Assembly: GCF_026151205.1 (NCBI RefSeq)
Contig: NC_087078.1
Span: forward strand, 11,170,175-11,234,174
From: Bolinopsis microptera
Taxonomy: Eukaryota; Ctenophora; Tentaculata; Lobata; Bolinopsidae
Reading direction: 5' to 3'
DNA: 64,000 bases
A program made the translations under genes and the position numbers. The notes below the pieces were generated by a model. That model was not told the DNA's origin. It made no database searches and worked only from the letters and a program-made list of their open reading frames with translations. This document shows, piece after piece, positions 29,301 through 41,360 of the stretch (positions within the stretch are counted from its first letter, which is position 1; the number at the start of each line of letters is the position of its first letter).

Positions 29301-30660
29301 CAAATTATGTCAACAAAAAGGCACCCACTCCCTTGAACAATATTCTAAACTTCCATTTTGATAAATGAGTAAGTCACTTTCTGTTGATTTCCAGATGTCA
29401 GCTTCTGGTTCAGATACAAAACTTAGAATTGAACCAAAATGTGCCTGAGATGCATGTTTAATGGCCACCAGATTTTTGCCAAATGTACATGTACAAAAAT
29501 GTACAAAATATGTCTTTTCCTGTTCCGTTTCCAGGGATTTCCGATTTTGTACATTTTTTAAGACCATTAATGTACATGGCCATCAGATTTTTGCCAAATG
29601 TACGCTAAATTAGTGTACAAAAATGTAGTTGGACCCCCCCTCCCCCCCCCCCCCCCTAGATAACTAATCAGTCCGATGTGTATTTTGGGCAATCCATCTG
29701 GCTATGTGCATTATGCAAGTTGCAACGTCAAGTTTGTTCCCACTCGCAAGAGAGTTTGGCAATCTACCGTGCAAACCTCTTAAGCCCAATATGTTTTGAC
29801 CATTTCTTTGCTTGGATATATAACTTAAATCCTTCTCCAATTATGAATATAGATAGATTTAAATTTTACCCTTTGTCTGGTTCCGGTTAGTTTTTGTCGG
29901 TCACCTGAATTTAAATTCCTCAAGTTTGAATATAATATGCTTGTTAGTCCTCATGTCATCAGACTTAAGAGTAATGAAATGGGGGGGGGGGGGGGGAACC
30001 TCATTTTACCTCATTCGGGCAGCCAAAAAGGCAAAATTGGGATGAGGTAAAATGAGGTAAATTAATCTAGTATTCTGAGCCTTTTTAAGAGACAAAAAAG
30101 GTTTATTCGAAGTCATTACAGTATAATTCGAGGCTGTGCATGGTCTCCCATGATATTTAATGGTTTATTAGGGGTGATGTGGTCCCTGGGAAGGGGCATT
30201 CCCAGTTTAATCTACTTACTCTCTAAACTTGGGGTAAATAAAACTTCGCATTATAATTATTATTTATGAAAAGAAAATTGAACATTTCAATTTCCATGAT
30301 CCATTAGGATATTGTTAATAGCACTTGCTAAGTTTTGTAAAAGAATTAGCAATAACTTTAGTGTCACTTTGGCAGTTGCCAATTTATGGGGATATTTCCG
30401 CATTGCATGACATGGACCATTTAAATAATATCTTAATTTGATATTGCGATTATCGAGTCACTCTGAAACAAATTTTGTCTAACTAGACCAAATGTAAACA
30501 ACAGTTGTGCATGGAACTGGATTGGATATCTACATGAATTTAGTCGAAATTGCATAGTAAAAGGTCATTTCATAATAAATTACTCATATAAACTCATACT
30601 TAATACAATTCTAAGTTCTTATGTACATGTTAAATGTTCATGATTCGCTGTAGAATAAAG
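26303..30660. other. AT-rich intergenic DNA without recognised genes
   Basis: GCGC-rich words occur near 26460-26600 and 27315. A direct repeat ATGGCC(A/T)TCAGATTTTTGCC-like occurs near 29461 and 29577. A C-run lies at 29633-29656 and a G-run at 29981-29996. An inverted repeat (ACCTCATTTTACCTCAT) lies at 29998-30058. Minus-strand 29567-29310 is open but unrecognised. Confidence 0.5.
29998..30058. repeat. 17-bp perfect inverted repeat next to a G-run
   Basis: ACCTCATTTTACCTCAT (29998-30014) and its complement (30042-30058) flank a 27-bp loop, immediately 3' of about 16 consecutive G residues. Confidence 0.8.
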
Positions 30661-32144
30661 GGCGGTTCACAAAACCACTTTTCGTTCAAATAATTAGATA
30701 TCACCTCTAATTAGTTGCTCTATAGGGTCAGGAAAAACCAAAAAAATGTTTATGTCTCTACGGTTTCGTATAATACTGACTTGGGCCACGCTTATATTTT
30801 TCACCAATTTTTAACAGGTAAAATTTTCTAAATTCTAAATCGTCAATTTAGTCACGAATGAGTATGGAAGGGGTTCTAAATGCAAATGTGTGCTCCTCTA
30901 ATATAAACAGTAGGAAATGATTAACTTTAGTCGAGGTTTCAGGTCTCTACAATGTCGGGAAGTTCCTGCAGGAATTTGTGCATTGCGCTGAAGCGCAAGA
31001 TTGACTGCGCCAAAATCGAAGGTCGTAGAGACATGAGACCTTGACTAAAGTTAACCATTTCATACCATAGCTATAAGAGTATGCCACTTTCAGAGTCATG
31101 AACACACTCCTACAGCTCTTAATCGTCAATTATATGAATTTTACCAGTTAAAATATATCATCTTTAACTGATATCAATTTAGTTTAACACTGTTAGTTTT
31201 AAAAAAGAACATAATACTTCACGAAATGATTACTTCATAGCTCGTCACTAACTGGATCAGCATAACATGACTAACAACTAACGAGGTCCAGTGATCTCTT
31301 GCTGATACGTCAAGACAGGATCAGTAAATAACTATAAATATCGAACAAAATTAGCTTAGAAATTACTGAGTACAAATGCCTTCTTCACTACTAACTCTTT
31401 GGCCTCATCTTTTTAAATCACTTATTCCCTCTGAAACAAGATAATGCTTAGGACTAGGAGGATTGAGGAACTTAGTTAACTTCTTGTATGATTCGGTAAG
31501 AGGAAAATTCCTTAGTAAGCTAACATTCTTTTGTAGGATGTTACCACTTATCATATCTGTTATCCATTATATATTCTCATATTGTGTGTTAGTTTGGTGT
31601 GAGGTATCATTTTCTCTTTTAAAACTAACAGTGTTAAACTAAATTGATATCAGTAAAAGATGATATATTTTAACAAGTAAAATTCATATAATTGACGATT
31701 AAGAGCTGTAGGAGTGTGTTCATGACTCTGAAAGTGGCATACTCTTATAGCTATGGTATGAAATGGTTAACTTTAGTCAAGGTCTCTACGACCTTCGCTT
31801 TTGGCGCTGTGAATCTTGCGCTTCAAGCGCACTGCGAAAATTCCTGCAGGAACTTCCCGACATTGTAGAGACCTGAGACCTCGATTAAAGTTAACTATTT
31901 CCTACTGTTTATATTAGAGGAGCACACATTTAGAACTCCTTCCATAATCCTTCGTGACTAAATTGACGATTTAGAGAATTTTACCCGTTTAAAATTGGTG
32001 AAAAATATGGGCGTGGCCTAAGTCAGTATTATACGAAACCGTAGAGACACAAACATTTTTTTGGTTGTTCCTGACCCTATAATAGAGCAACTAATTAGAG
32101 GTGATATCTAATTATTTGAACGAAAAGTGGTTTTGTGAACCGCC
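30661..32144. mobile_element. 1.48-kb element with about 540-bp inverted arms
   Basis: The left arm (30661-31206) starts GGCGGTTCACAAAACCAC; the right arm (31617-32144) ends with its complement. The arms match along their full length with scattered differences and surround a 410-bp spacer. Inside each arm lies a second inverted pair (TTAACTTTAGTC with AGGTCTCTAC against its complement, about 100 bp apart), so each arm can also fold on itself. No ORF is found. A clean target duplication was not identified. Confidence 0.85.
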
Positions 32145-33535
32145 TTATAATGCCAGATAACCCCCTCTATATCCCTGAGCTGTCCCGCATCAGGGTTCGC
32201 AGATCCTCTTTAGAGTTTGTCCCAATTTCCTTCAGACAAGTAGCTTTGTCTTGGTCGGCCTTGCTGTGCTCTACCAGTACCCTGAATACGTTCCCATAAG
32301 ACTAAATCACTGGCAAGTAGCTCAGGATTTTACTAACATGTTCAGCCACTCAGAAGTGCCAAATGATCCTCTGGTTCATGAAATGAACAAAAATGAACTT
32401 AACCCTAAAATCGACTAAACTGAGTTGAAACCGATCAGAGTCTGTTGGTCAATTCGTGGGAATTTAGAATAATGTTTATTTATTTGTTCTTTTTGTTCAT
32501 TCCATGAACCAGGGGAATATTTCGCACTTTTAAGTGACTGGAAATGTTAGTACACATGCCCCTCTACCATACCAGATCCATTTCATGCCAGTTCAGGCAT
32601 AATTACCGCTAAAAAGCATGTTTCTAAATTTCTGTCAAATGTTTCCAAAATCTTAACTACTGCTCAGAAACCAAAATGGAAATATTGCCCAGAGCCCTTT
32701 CTGAACAAGCTGGACCCACTAAACTTCACGGGGACACTCCTGGTATCAATAGCAATCGGTTTCAGTTCAGTCCAGGACATTCTGAGACAATGTTCATTTT
32801 TTGTTCATTTCATTCATTCCATGAATTCGATAAATATTTCAAAACTAGCTGGAAATGTCAGTACACATGCCATCCTATCATACCAGAGCAAATTCTACTT
32901 AGTTTACGGACAAATACCGCCAAAAACATCGATAAAATGTTGTCTCCAACATCTTGGATACATCTTCTGTATTTTGGATACGGCGGGCGCCGTCTTGTTT
33001 CACCAACGAAATCCTACTAGCTTCATAAATTTTGATTAAATTTTACGCGCGCGGCGAGACGCACGGATTTTCGGAAATGAACGAATTTAAGTAAACCCGA
33101 TTTATTATTTTTGCTCTGAAAATTAATATATAGGTGGAAGTAGAACCCAACTTTATTGCACTCTACGCATCTAAAACTCACATTAGTAGTAATGTTAGTT
33201 GTCGCTTAACTAAACCATTTCAGATTTTATGTCGAGTTACGTCATTGTTTGCATCATTGATGTAAAATATACCTGGAAGAAACTCCTTCTAGCAGCACCT
33301 CACGCATGATGAGTGATAGCTCATATCGAAAACCCCCGAGCTGAAGTGTGTGTCACACGAGAGTCTGCAACATGGTGTGTAGTTAATACTTTTGAAAATT
33401 AATTATTTCACCACTAGAAGATTTACAGGTTGTAATTGTAATAAGTCTATCTATGTGTTATGATTCATGTTTGTCTATTAATAATAATTATTTTTCTCAG
33501 GAGTCACGTGCGAAGGACAAAATTTGCCGTTACGG
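32145..33535. other. Intergenic DNA with diverged direct repeats
   Basis: Two related segments (about 32485-32610 and 32800-32925) share TTCATTCCATGAA, GGAAATGT(T/C)AGTACACATG and TACCAGA in the same order. No exon recognised. Confidence 0.5.
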
Positions 33536-33544
33536 CAGTAGACA

Positions 33545-34003
33545 ATTCTAGCTAAGAAAGCAGAGTTCAGAGCAGAATTGAAGCAGAAAGCTGCCGACCA
33601 ACACCTGTACCTCTCAGCCCTTGTTCCGGAGTATCAGGTGGTTGGATCCGACATCCGGAAAGCCTTCCAACGGATCGGAGCTCTACCTTTCATCCCTCCT
33701 GATGACATTCACTACGCAGGGCAGACCTTTAGACCTATCCTCTCCGCAGATATGGATGTCTTAACATTATACTTTGAGTCCACGTGGATGGGAACACCAA
33801 ACAGACCTGCTCGCTTCGATCACCTGTCCTGGAACCAGTACGATTGCTGTCTAGCTGGTCTCCCACGCTCTTTGAACCTTACAGAAGGATGACATAATGG
33901 TTTCCGCAGCCTCGTCCAGTGTTCAAATCCTACCATCTGGAAATTCCTTGAAGCCCTCAAACTAGAGCAAGGACTAACAGACTCAACACTGACAACACTC
34001 TTG
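33545..34003 (+). pseudogene. MULE-type (FLYWCH-class) transposase C-terminal fragment
   Basis: The frame reads AEFRAELKQKAADQHLYLSA, then DIRKAFQRIGALPF, YFESTWMGTPNRPARFDHLS and SLNLTEG-stop-HNGF, then NPTIWKFLEALKLEQGLT. The order (F-E-x-T-W-x-G, N-x-x-EGWHN-x-F, HPxIWxFI-x-LKxEQ) is the conserved C-terminus of Mutator-like transposases. TGA at 33890 replaces the Trp codon of EGWHN. Catalytic residues upstream are missing. Confidence 0.78.
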
Positions 34004-34565
34004 GAGTATTTTAAGACAGGACAACACTTGTTATGCTCCAGCTCTACAAATCCCTGATAAGGTCCAGAGTGGAGTACTGCTGCCCGCTTTGGAATCAAAA
34101 CAAGATCTAGCATACAACGCTAGTTCACCAGACGGATTCTAGGGCTCAGAGACACCGATTAAATGGAATAGACTGAAGGAACTGAAACTTACATCACTGC
34201 AAAGACGCCGAGAACGCTACACCATCATACATCTGTGGAAAGTTCTCCAGGGAATATGTCCAAATGTTCTAGATGTACAGTTCAGAGAGAATGCCAGACT
34301 GGGAGTTAAAGTTATACTCCCTTCTCTCACCAAACAAGCATCAGCTGCTGCACGCTCCACCTACGACCACTCATTCGCAGTAAGAGCTGGAAGACTCTGG
34401 AATGTTCTCCCCAAAATTGTCAATACTCAAAGGACTTTGACAAGCTTCAAGACATCTCTTGGAAACTTCCTAGACACCCTTCCAGAATCCAGACAAGCCC
34501 CTACTTCTGGATACAGTGCAGAAAACTCTATTTCTACAGACATAGCGGAGTTCTACAGTTACTAG
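34004..34565 (+). pseudogene. CR1-like LINE 3' fragment inserted among MULE remains
   Basis: MLQLYKSLIRSRVEYCCPLW, then LKLTSLQRRRERYTIIHLWK, GRLWNVLPKIVNTQRTLTSF and a stop at about 34565. It matches the C-terminal part of CR1 RT proteins and the 48.7-49.3 kb fragment (same subfamily). It is frameshifted and 5'-truncated. Confidence 0.85.
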
Positions 34566-34860
34566 CTACGAGTCCACATGGATCGAGATCTCATCAATCC
34601 TACCTTCGCTCACTACAAATGGAGTCCACCAAGATGCTGCTTCCCCGGAGTTCAACATAGCTGAAGGATTGCTCCACGGCCTCTACTGCACTCAATGTTA
34701 TCCTTTTCAAACCTTACTATCTGGAAATTTCTGGACTGTCTGAAGGCGGGGCAGGACATAACATATGTGAAACTCACGAAGAGACTGTGCAGAGAACGTC
34801 CTAGCCGAGGAGCAGCAAAGTGGATCTTAAGTATGACGAGAGACTGCAGACTGTTAACTT
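34566..34860 (+). pseudogene. Second MULE C-terminal fragment
   Basis: YESTWI, then after a frameshift NPTFAHYKWSPPRCC and NLTIWKFLDCLKAGQDIT followed by KLTKRLCRERPSRGAAKWIL. It is a diverged version of the same transposase region present at 33.5 kb, so two MULE copies flank the LINE piece. Confidence 0.7.
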
Positions 34861-37570
34861 GATTTTCTTAAAAGTTATTGGATGTTTGATTTGAATTTAT
34901 GATATAATGAATTTGTGATTTAAATTTATTAACATGACTTTCAAATTGATAATCTCTCTTGGTGAAGAATATAATAATAATTTGTATAATTTGTAAAGTT
35001 CGTAGATTCCTCTACAGGGTCATCGAATAGTTCGACCGCCCTTGTTTAACAGTACACTACATTGTAGATGTTCTGAAGGAGTATCCTAAGATTCTTGATC
35101 TTTTGGCACAGGCACCCCTCCTCATTTAACCCTCAATCAAGTTTCCTATCATTCGGCTAATTCGACCGAGGAGATCACATAGATCCAATGAATCCTTAGC
35201 TACTCCCTAGACTGAGTAAAACTGGGATTCTAACCCTGAACCTTCTGTACAGAAGGCGTAAGCTCTAACCACTAGGCCACCCAGCCATTGAGAAAAATTG
35301 GGGGAAATTCAACTAAGCGTCGCTTATTTTCGGTACTGCTTGTCCCCGTTGACTAACCGACGTGTTACCACACTTAGTATTTAGGCTTCATGCAGAGAAA
35401 AGCATGTCAAGACGATAATCCCGCCTAGGCCATATTACAATTCAAATACACGATGCAACGAATTTTGAGGCCATGCCTTGGCCTTGTTCATACAAGTTGT
35501 ATATCCTACTGGAGAACTAAAGCAATATTGGACCGCATTCTTTGTTGGCACCGCAATCATTTCCTATTCTAACATACATAGCACAATAACATTGAACATA
35601 GGTAAGCAAGCAACACCACGATTTTCTCGTAAAATCGGTAATATTTCTGTATTTAATGTAGAGCCGGGCGCTAGATCACAGATATCCCTAGATATGCACG
35701 ATCTTTGATCCATCTAGGGTCGCCCCTGAAATTGGAGATACTCTCTCTAAGGCATGCTACCATCTTATTTCACAATTGCCTGTAGGGAGGTACCCCAAAA
35801 ATTACCTCTTTAACTAACAGTTGCACTGCCACCAGACAGGAGGGTGTAAAATGCAGCTCTGATTTGAAGAAATCAATATGACTGAAGACTCTTATAAAGC
35901 TAATTTGTAGCGGTTGCATCGGCAATCTGTTCAGCCGACAACCACTACATTTATTGATTACGAGCTGTGCTTGTAATCGATAAAGGATTCCAATGTTGTA
36001 GTGTCAGAGTCAGTAAATTAACGCATGCTACCCTAAATTAACGCATGCTACCGGCCCTGTACCCCAATACACACGATGTCCTCAGACCTCATCATTGATT
36101 CTCCAGTAAATTTAACGACTTTACTTCGGAGTATTCCAACAGCCACATTGTTACACACGTGCAACCAGCCAATTGCAGGTAGCCGAAGGATTAATTTTGG
36201 CCAGTGACGGTTAAACTTAAAGTAGTGTGTACCGTACTTCGCCCGAGACTGCTGCAATGTGCAGCTCCTCATTTAACCCTCACTTCCGATTTCCCGAGTA
36301 TTCGGCTGATAGAAATGTTCCCTTTGTCTATAAGTATAACCATGACGATCCAATAAATGTAAGCAAAAACTATATCCATCACTTATTTATCGCCATTTAA
36401 AAGTTTATAATATTTGACCCTATGTTCTCCAGTCCTAATAATATAATATATAATATAACCGGCCCGTATAATATAACCCGTAAAGACTAAGAGCGAGTAG
36501 TGCGACCGACGTAAGCCTTTCCACAGACACTTCATTGGGAAATAACAAATAAATGATGTTGTAACTCTATAAGCAGTAGAAGTTTCCACTTTCCAAGGGA
36601 AGCTTTAAGTTCACAACATTTGCAATTGCATCGTGGCACATTGCATTCGCTGGTTCATGGTTGGGCCATGTTTAGCTCCTAAAGCAAGTAAAGTTCTTTC
36701 AATTTGACGAGGCGATATTTTAACAACATAACTCGCAGGACTGCTGTATTTAGCACACGCGCGACTGTAATGATATGAAAAATGAGCCGTCCGCTCATGC
36801 CTATATATAGTCATCGTGTCCATAGTTCACATAGCCATGTGCCTACGCGTACTGCGTGACGCGCTTGTTTCACAAGTAGGATAGGCACATACAGATCAGC
36901 ACACATAAGATGGTACGTGTGCGCGCGCGCAGTGCTGACAATAGCGTCGTATTTAACCGGGTGCACGTACATCGTGTGCGATGATTGGTATCTATTTGAG
37001 GGTTTATGTCTATTCCAAGAAGTTTTTAGACGATGAAATCAGAAATACAGGAATTGTGGTACAATAAGAAATTAGAAATTTTAAAAATCCTACGATTGAA
37101 ATACAATTTGAATTACAACAGGATTACATAAAAATATAAGTATTCTTTGTATATTATAAAGAAACTAAAAAGCCCGTGGTCACACAAAGGAAGCTAATAG
37201 TATTCTTTTTAGTCAGTTTTTATCGCATCAAAAAATATCTGTCACGACCGAGTATACAGCCCATTAAAATATAGCTCGCAATGAACACAACGTATAATTA
37301 CCACAACGTATAATTACCACAAAACCGATAAAAATGTCGTTTTAACAACTTTCACGTGGACGGTCGTACAATGTACAAAGATAATTCTAGAATTATAGTA
37401 GAGATAGTTTTACAATTTGAATTGCATGTAAATAATTTTCAAATGATTCTGTCATAAATGCTAAAAACAATTTCGTACATAAACAAATAATATGTACTAA
37501 ATAACTAAAGACAATTTCATAGAAATGATTACGGAAGATTACAGATTGAAAGTATAAATGATAACGAGAT
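34861..37570. other. Repeat-derived intergenic DNA
   Basis: 34985-35045 matches 20690-20740 inversely. A SINE head lies at 35225-35292. A SINE-body-like CTCATTTAACCCTCA(C/A)T...ATTCGGCT is present at about 35115-35160 and again at 36265-36310. TAAATTAACGCATGCTACC is doubled at 36015-36055. Short open frames at 36048-36272 and 36611-36823 (-) are unrecognised. Confidence 0.45.
35225..35292 (-). repeat. tRNA-derived SINE head
   Basis: On the minus strand, TGGCCTAGTGG (35279-35269) fits RNA polymerase III box A and GGTTAGAATCC (35235-35225) fits box B, 34 bp apart. The arms do not make a complete cloverleaf with a believable anticodon, so a SINE is more likely than a tRNA gene. Confidence 0.6.
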
Positions 37571-37574
37571 TACA

Positions 37575-37800
37575 TCACACTTCGTGATCCGCAAGAAACG
37601 GATTCATTTGCATAACATATAACATATAACAATCCGGTGACCGACAACCAATCCATCCGGCCGCAACAATCACTTCGCGATCAGTAAGAAATAGGTTAGA
37701 TCTTTCAGTCCCAACATTGACTTCGTGATCAGTAAGAAACAGGTTAGATCTTTCAGTCCCAACATTGACTTCGTAATCAGTAAGAAACGGGTTCATTCCT
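37575..37800 (-). repeat. 48-bp frame-preserving minisatellite
   Basis: TCAGTAAGAAA starts units at 37681, 37729 and 37777, with a degenerate copy near 37590. The period is 48 bp, so the minus strand encodes a repeating 16-residue block (NVGTERSNLFLTDHEV) without stops. Coding status is unknown. Confidence 0.7.
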
Positions 37801-39010
37801 GCAGGCCCAACTCCGACCGGATGCTGAAAAAGTACATGTTGTCATTGACATATTTACTCATCTGTAAATGTAATCTACTAATCTGTTACGTAAAACAGCA
37901 AATGATATATTTCAGCCCCTATCACTTGATCGTGCTAATATTTAATATGTAAGATACATTTTGTTCTTTACTACTGCCCGATCGGATGAACTGGGAAGTT
38001 AGGGGAGAATAGTGGAACTAATAATATTTTCACAATAAATGTATTTAATTTTAATTGCGGTTGTGAGTATAGTTAAACATTGACACTGAAATGATGCGAG
38101 AGATACTCTTTTGTGCTAATAAGGACATAAAGTGCTCGGTTGATCAGGAGCGAGCTTAGTGTGCAGTGTGAGCTGAAGACAATTTACACAAGTATTTTGA
38201 AAGCTCCTGCTAATAAAATCCTTTCATATCACTTGTATGTTTTAAATATCCCCCTCCAGGTTAGTGTGAGTGTGTGCAGTGCAGGAGCGACACGGGCGAT
38301 TGTGTCGCTCCTACGCTACACTCTTAATCTCGGTTTACCGTGCAACTGCAAGGCATAATGCAGAAGATTTTCTATTTCAAAGTTAGCTACTATACTATCA
38401 AAGAAAGCTTGTAGGATCAGAGGTTATAAGTTGGCAACATACAGCTTAACTGAATATAGGTAGCAAGTTTTGTGAGATGTGCTTCAGTGAGCGGAAATTA
38501 AAGTCACGACGACGTCGCAGATTGTGAGTCAGCGAAGCTACATTTACCGACTTCTAATCCCGGACCTTACTAAAATGTATTCCAATGAAATCGCAAATTT
38601 GGAAAGAATTAGCTACGGTAACAAGACATCTGTCCGACAGCGACTATTGTCCGACTCAAGTTATCAGAAAAAAAGACATATGTCCGGAATTGTGATATAA
38701 TTTCAATACGACACATTTCCAATTAGAGACGTGATCTGAACTGTTACTAGCTACTTTGTATACGTAACATTTCCAATTTGATATATGATCTGAGCTGAAC
38801 TCTACCATAGTTAATTTTCATTTGATGTCGATATATTGGACGAATGTTATAAATAAATCAGTTCAGGACATGGTCCTTCGAGCCTTGCTTGCGTCGAGGG
38901 GGTAAACTGAAGATTGGTTGCGTTTTTGGATTGCGATAACTGATTCCCATACCGCTCTCTTATATGCACTGTAGGCTGTGATGTGATCGACAGCCTGTTA
39001 CAGCTTGTTA
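37801..39010. other. Intergenic DNA with a perfect 11-bp hairpin
   Basis: AGGAGCGACAC (38283-38293) pairs with GTGTCGCTCCT (38302-38312) across an 8-nt loop. GTCCGACA/GTCCGGA words near 38630-38690 recur near 40745-40790. No exons seen. Confidence 0.5.
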
Positions 39011-39039
39011 GTGTACGGCTAGCACGATCCTGTCCTCAA

Positions 39040-40690
39040 ATAGTCAATCACGTATCGATGGATCGGATCTCAATGGATCAAATCAGGATTAGGACAGTGG
39101 GAGCCACTGGGAGACCTTGGGTCAGAAAACTGATCCGGCCCCCAAGAGGGGTCAGATCACATCACTAATTAGTGACGTATAATTAGTGATGTGATTCACT
39201 GATTCATGGATTGAATATAATTGACACATAAATGGGCTAGATCTGGGGTAGAGTTCACATGTAAATTCTGTAAATCATAGCTGTACATTAAGAAGTAAAC
39301 ATGATCTGACTGCTCGACTCGTAGACCACATAAGGGACGGGAGCTCTTGCTTAAGGGGGGTTCTCGTATCAAGGGATGTGAGACGTACTTGCCAAAGGCA
39401 TGTAAGGGGAGTGAGCCGATCAAGTGTTCTTAGGTATATATACTGGAAGATAGAAGGTCGCATTCTATCAACAGTCATGCCTACCTTCTCCAAGTTCCTA
39501 AACGGTTTCAGAGGATCAAGGATGTCAACAAGTGCTTGATTCTGACAGATATACCTACACCAGGAAGAAATCTGATGACAGCGTCCTCTCCTCTGCTTGG
39601 CGTTGCCAGAAGAACAAAACTCTTATATGTCCCTGCCACTGTTACCTCGCTCTCACAGACAACACTCTTTCCATTGGACGTAAACCAGATTCGGCTACCC
39701 CACTGAGACTCGAACTCCTTACAACGCTCAAGAGGAAGGCTGCAGAACAACCCCTGTCGGCGACTCAGAACCTGATATCAGAAGTCCTTGCTAATGCTTC
39801 AACAGAAGTAAACCAGACGCTACCTAATATGGAATCCCTAGGAAAAGTCGTCCAACTAGCCAGAGCTTCTGCCTCCGGATCTGCCCAACATACCGAGTCG
39901 AAGACTTCTCTTGAATTCGTTCTTCCTCCCAGCTGCACATCTACAAGAAGAGACGAACAATTTATCCTCTTTGATGGGAAGACTGACAGAGATGAGAGAA
40001 GATATTTCCCCAAAGTTACACCATACATATCCAGAGGATATGTGGGTGTTCTGGAATCATTTCGCCAGTATTATTCAGGATCCAGAGCTCCCTCGGAGAG
40101 GTTTCAAAGAGGTTTCAAAGAGGTTTCAAAGAGGTTTCAAAACCCGAGTGAATCGCCCAAAGCCCTCTGTTCAAGAATATTTTCGTGCTATTAAGGAACA
40201 ACAGGTTGTTACAGATTATCATCTGGATCGGCTTGCTGTTGGAAAGACTCCTTCCAAAAAGAAGAGGATTTCCAGCAGTATTCTGTACAACCTTTCTTCT
40301 ACACGGCATACCCAACAAAGATTGAGTAATTGTTCGCTGTTGCGAAATACTTTGGTAATTATATTGAGTAATTTGTTGTATTCTGAAGTATTATATCATT
40401 AATCGATTTAACATTTTAATAACATTTTATAACCAACCAATACATTGTCTCAATTTAAAACATGTTCACTTCTTAATTTATAGCTTCTATGTACAGAGTT
40501 GTCATATGAACTCTACCCCAGATCTAGCCCATTTCCAGCTCAATTATATTCAATCCATGGATCAAATCACTAATTATACGAGACAAGCTTCAAGCTTGCA
40601 TGTTACTTACTTGATGACGTATATGGTAGTCATATCACTTCTGACCCAAGGTCTGGCAGCCGTGGGAGCAACGTCACGAGATTACCCGTG
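39040..40690. mobile_element. Degenerate MULE with long inverted ends
   Basis: The left arm (about 39040-39300) and right arm (about 40440-40690) are diverged inverted repeats sharing ACCTTGGGTCAGAA, CTAATTA, CAATTATATTCAATCCAT and GAACTCTACCCCAGATCTAG. Between them lies a damaged FLYWCH/MULE frame. MULEs characteristically have long inverted ends. Element borders are approximate, and a MITE abuts the right end. Confidence 0.65.
39519..40345 (+). pseudogene. FLYWCH zinc finger plus C-terminus of a MULE transposase, centre deleted
   Basis: The N-terminal part reads DRYTYTRKKSDDS, SAWRCQKNKT and CHCYLALTDNTLSIGRKPDS, the aromatic and WRC pattern of a FLYWCH finger. LKRKAAEQPLSATQNLISEV and FVLPPSCTSTRRDEQFILFD follow, as in MULE N-terminal regions. 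After a frame change near 39990 it jumps to EDMWVFWNHFASI, NRPKPSVQEYFRAIKEQQVV and AVGKTPSKKKR, the transposase C-terminus. The DDE core is missing. AGGTTTCAAAG is repeated four times at 40097-40143. Confidence 0.72.
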
Positions 40691-40930
40691 AGCTTGTGAA
40701 ATACGAATGTGATCCGAAATTACAATTGTAATCCGAAAGTCGGACAGATGTCGCCAAAAATTACTTCTGTCCGAAACCGCTAATTCGGCTGTCGGATAGA
40801 TCATTAGCTACTAAATTCATGGCATGAAATAAAGCATTAATCCTGTAATACAGTTACTATACCATATACAGTTACTATACTGAAAAAAAAATACGGATCA
40901 TATTCGTATTTCACAAGCTCACGGGTAATG
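40679..40930. mobile_element. 250-bp MITE with about 36-bp inverted ends
   Basis: ATTACCCGTGAGCTTGTGAA at the left continues to ACGAATGTGATCCG. The right end reads CGGATCATATTCGT to TTCACAAGCTCACGGGTAAT. A G-run follows at 40933. Target duplication not resolved. Confidence 0.8.
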
Positions 40931-40934
40931 TGGG

Positions 40935-41350
40935 GGGGGGGGGGCTGCTGGAGACGAAGAAGTTAAAATACGGAACAAAATCCGAGATGTTACGTGCAAA
41001 GGTTGAGGTTAACTTATAGCTGTAATTACTGGTAATAGTAATACTGGAATCACAAATAGCTCTTACTTTTTGACATGCCGTTTCCTTAGTAGTTTAAATA
41101 ATCCTAATCTGGTTTGGTACAATGGTCCCTTATCATAATGAGATTAACCATTTCAAAAAGTTGCTCAATACGTTGTGCGAGTTGAATAAATTAATTTTCC
41201 AATGAATCACTTTAATTTTCCAGTTTTACCAGTAAGTACGACATGTAAGTTGACAAGTAAATACTCCGACTTTAGCTCGAGAAGTCGAGACATCCCAGGA
41301 ACGTTTCTCGCATTCAGAAGCTCAAACCAGCCCACCCCCACATGTTCGGC
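40935..41350. other. Short spacer, no feature recognised
   Basis: AT-rich spacer after a G-run. It ends at CACATGTTCGGCAGTATCTTA, whose inverse-like counterpart lies at about 42850-42875. Confidence 0.4.
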
Positions 41351-41360
41351 AGTATCTTAG

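Noticed and set aside
29310-29567. An SRCR-like domain fragment on the minus strand
   Set aside because: The LIYQNG word is a weak resemblance; spacing and cysteines do not fit, and part lies in a local direct repeat.
32676-33039. A 114-codon plus-strand ORF
   Set aside because: It lies within a pair of diverged direct repeats whose other copy is not open; no domain or splice support.
35205-35295. A tRNA gene on the minus strand
   Set aside because: Boxes A and B are present, but the arms and anticodon loop do not form a proper cloverleaf; a SINE head explains it better.
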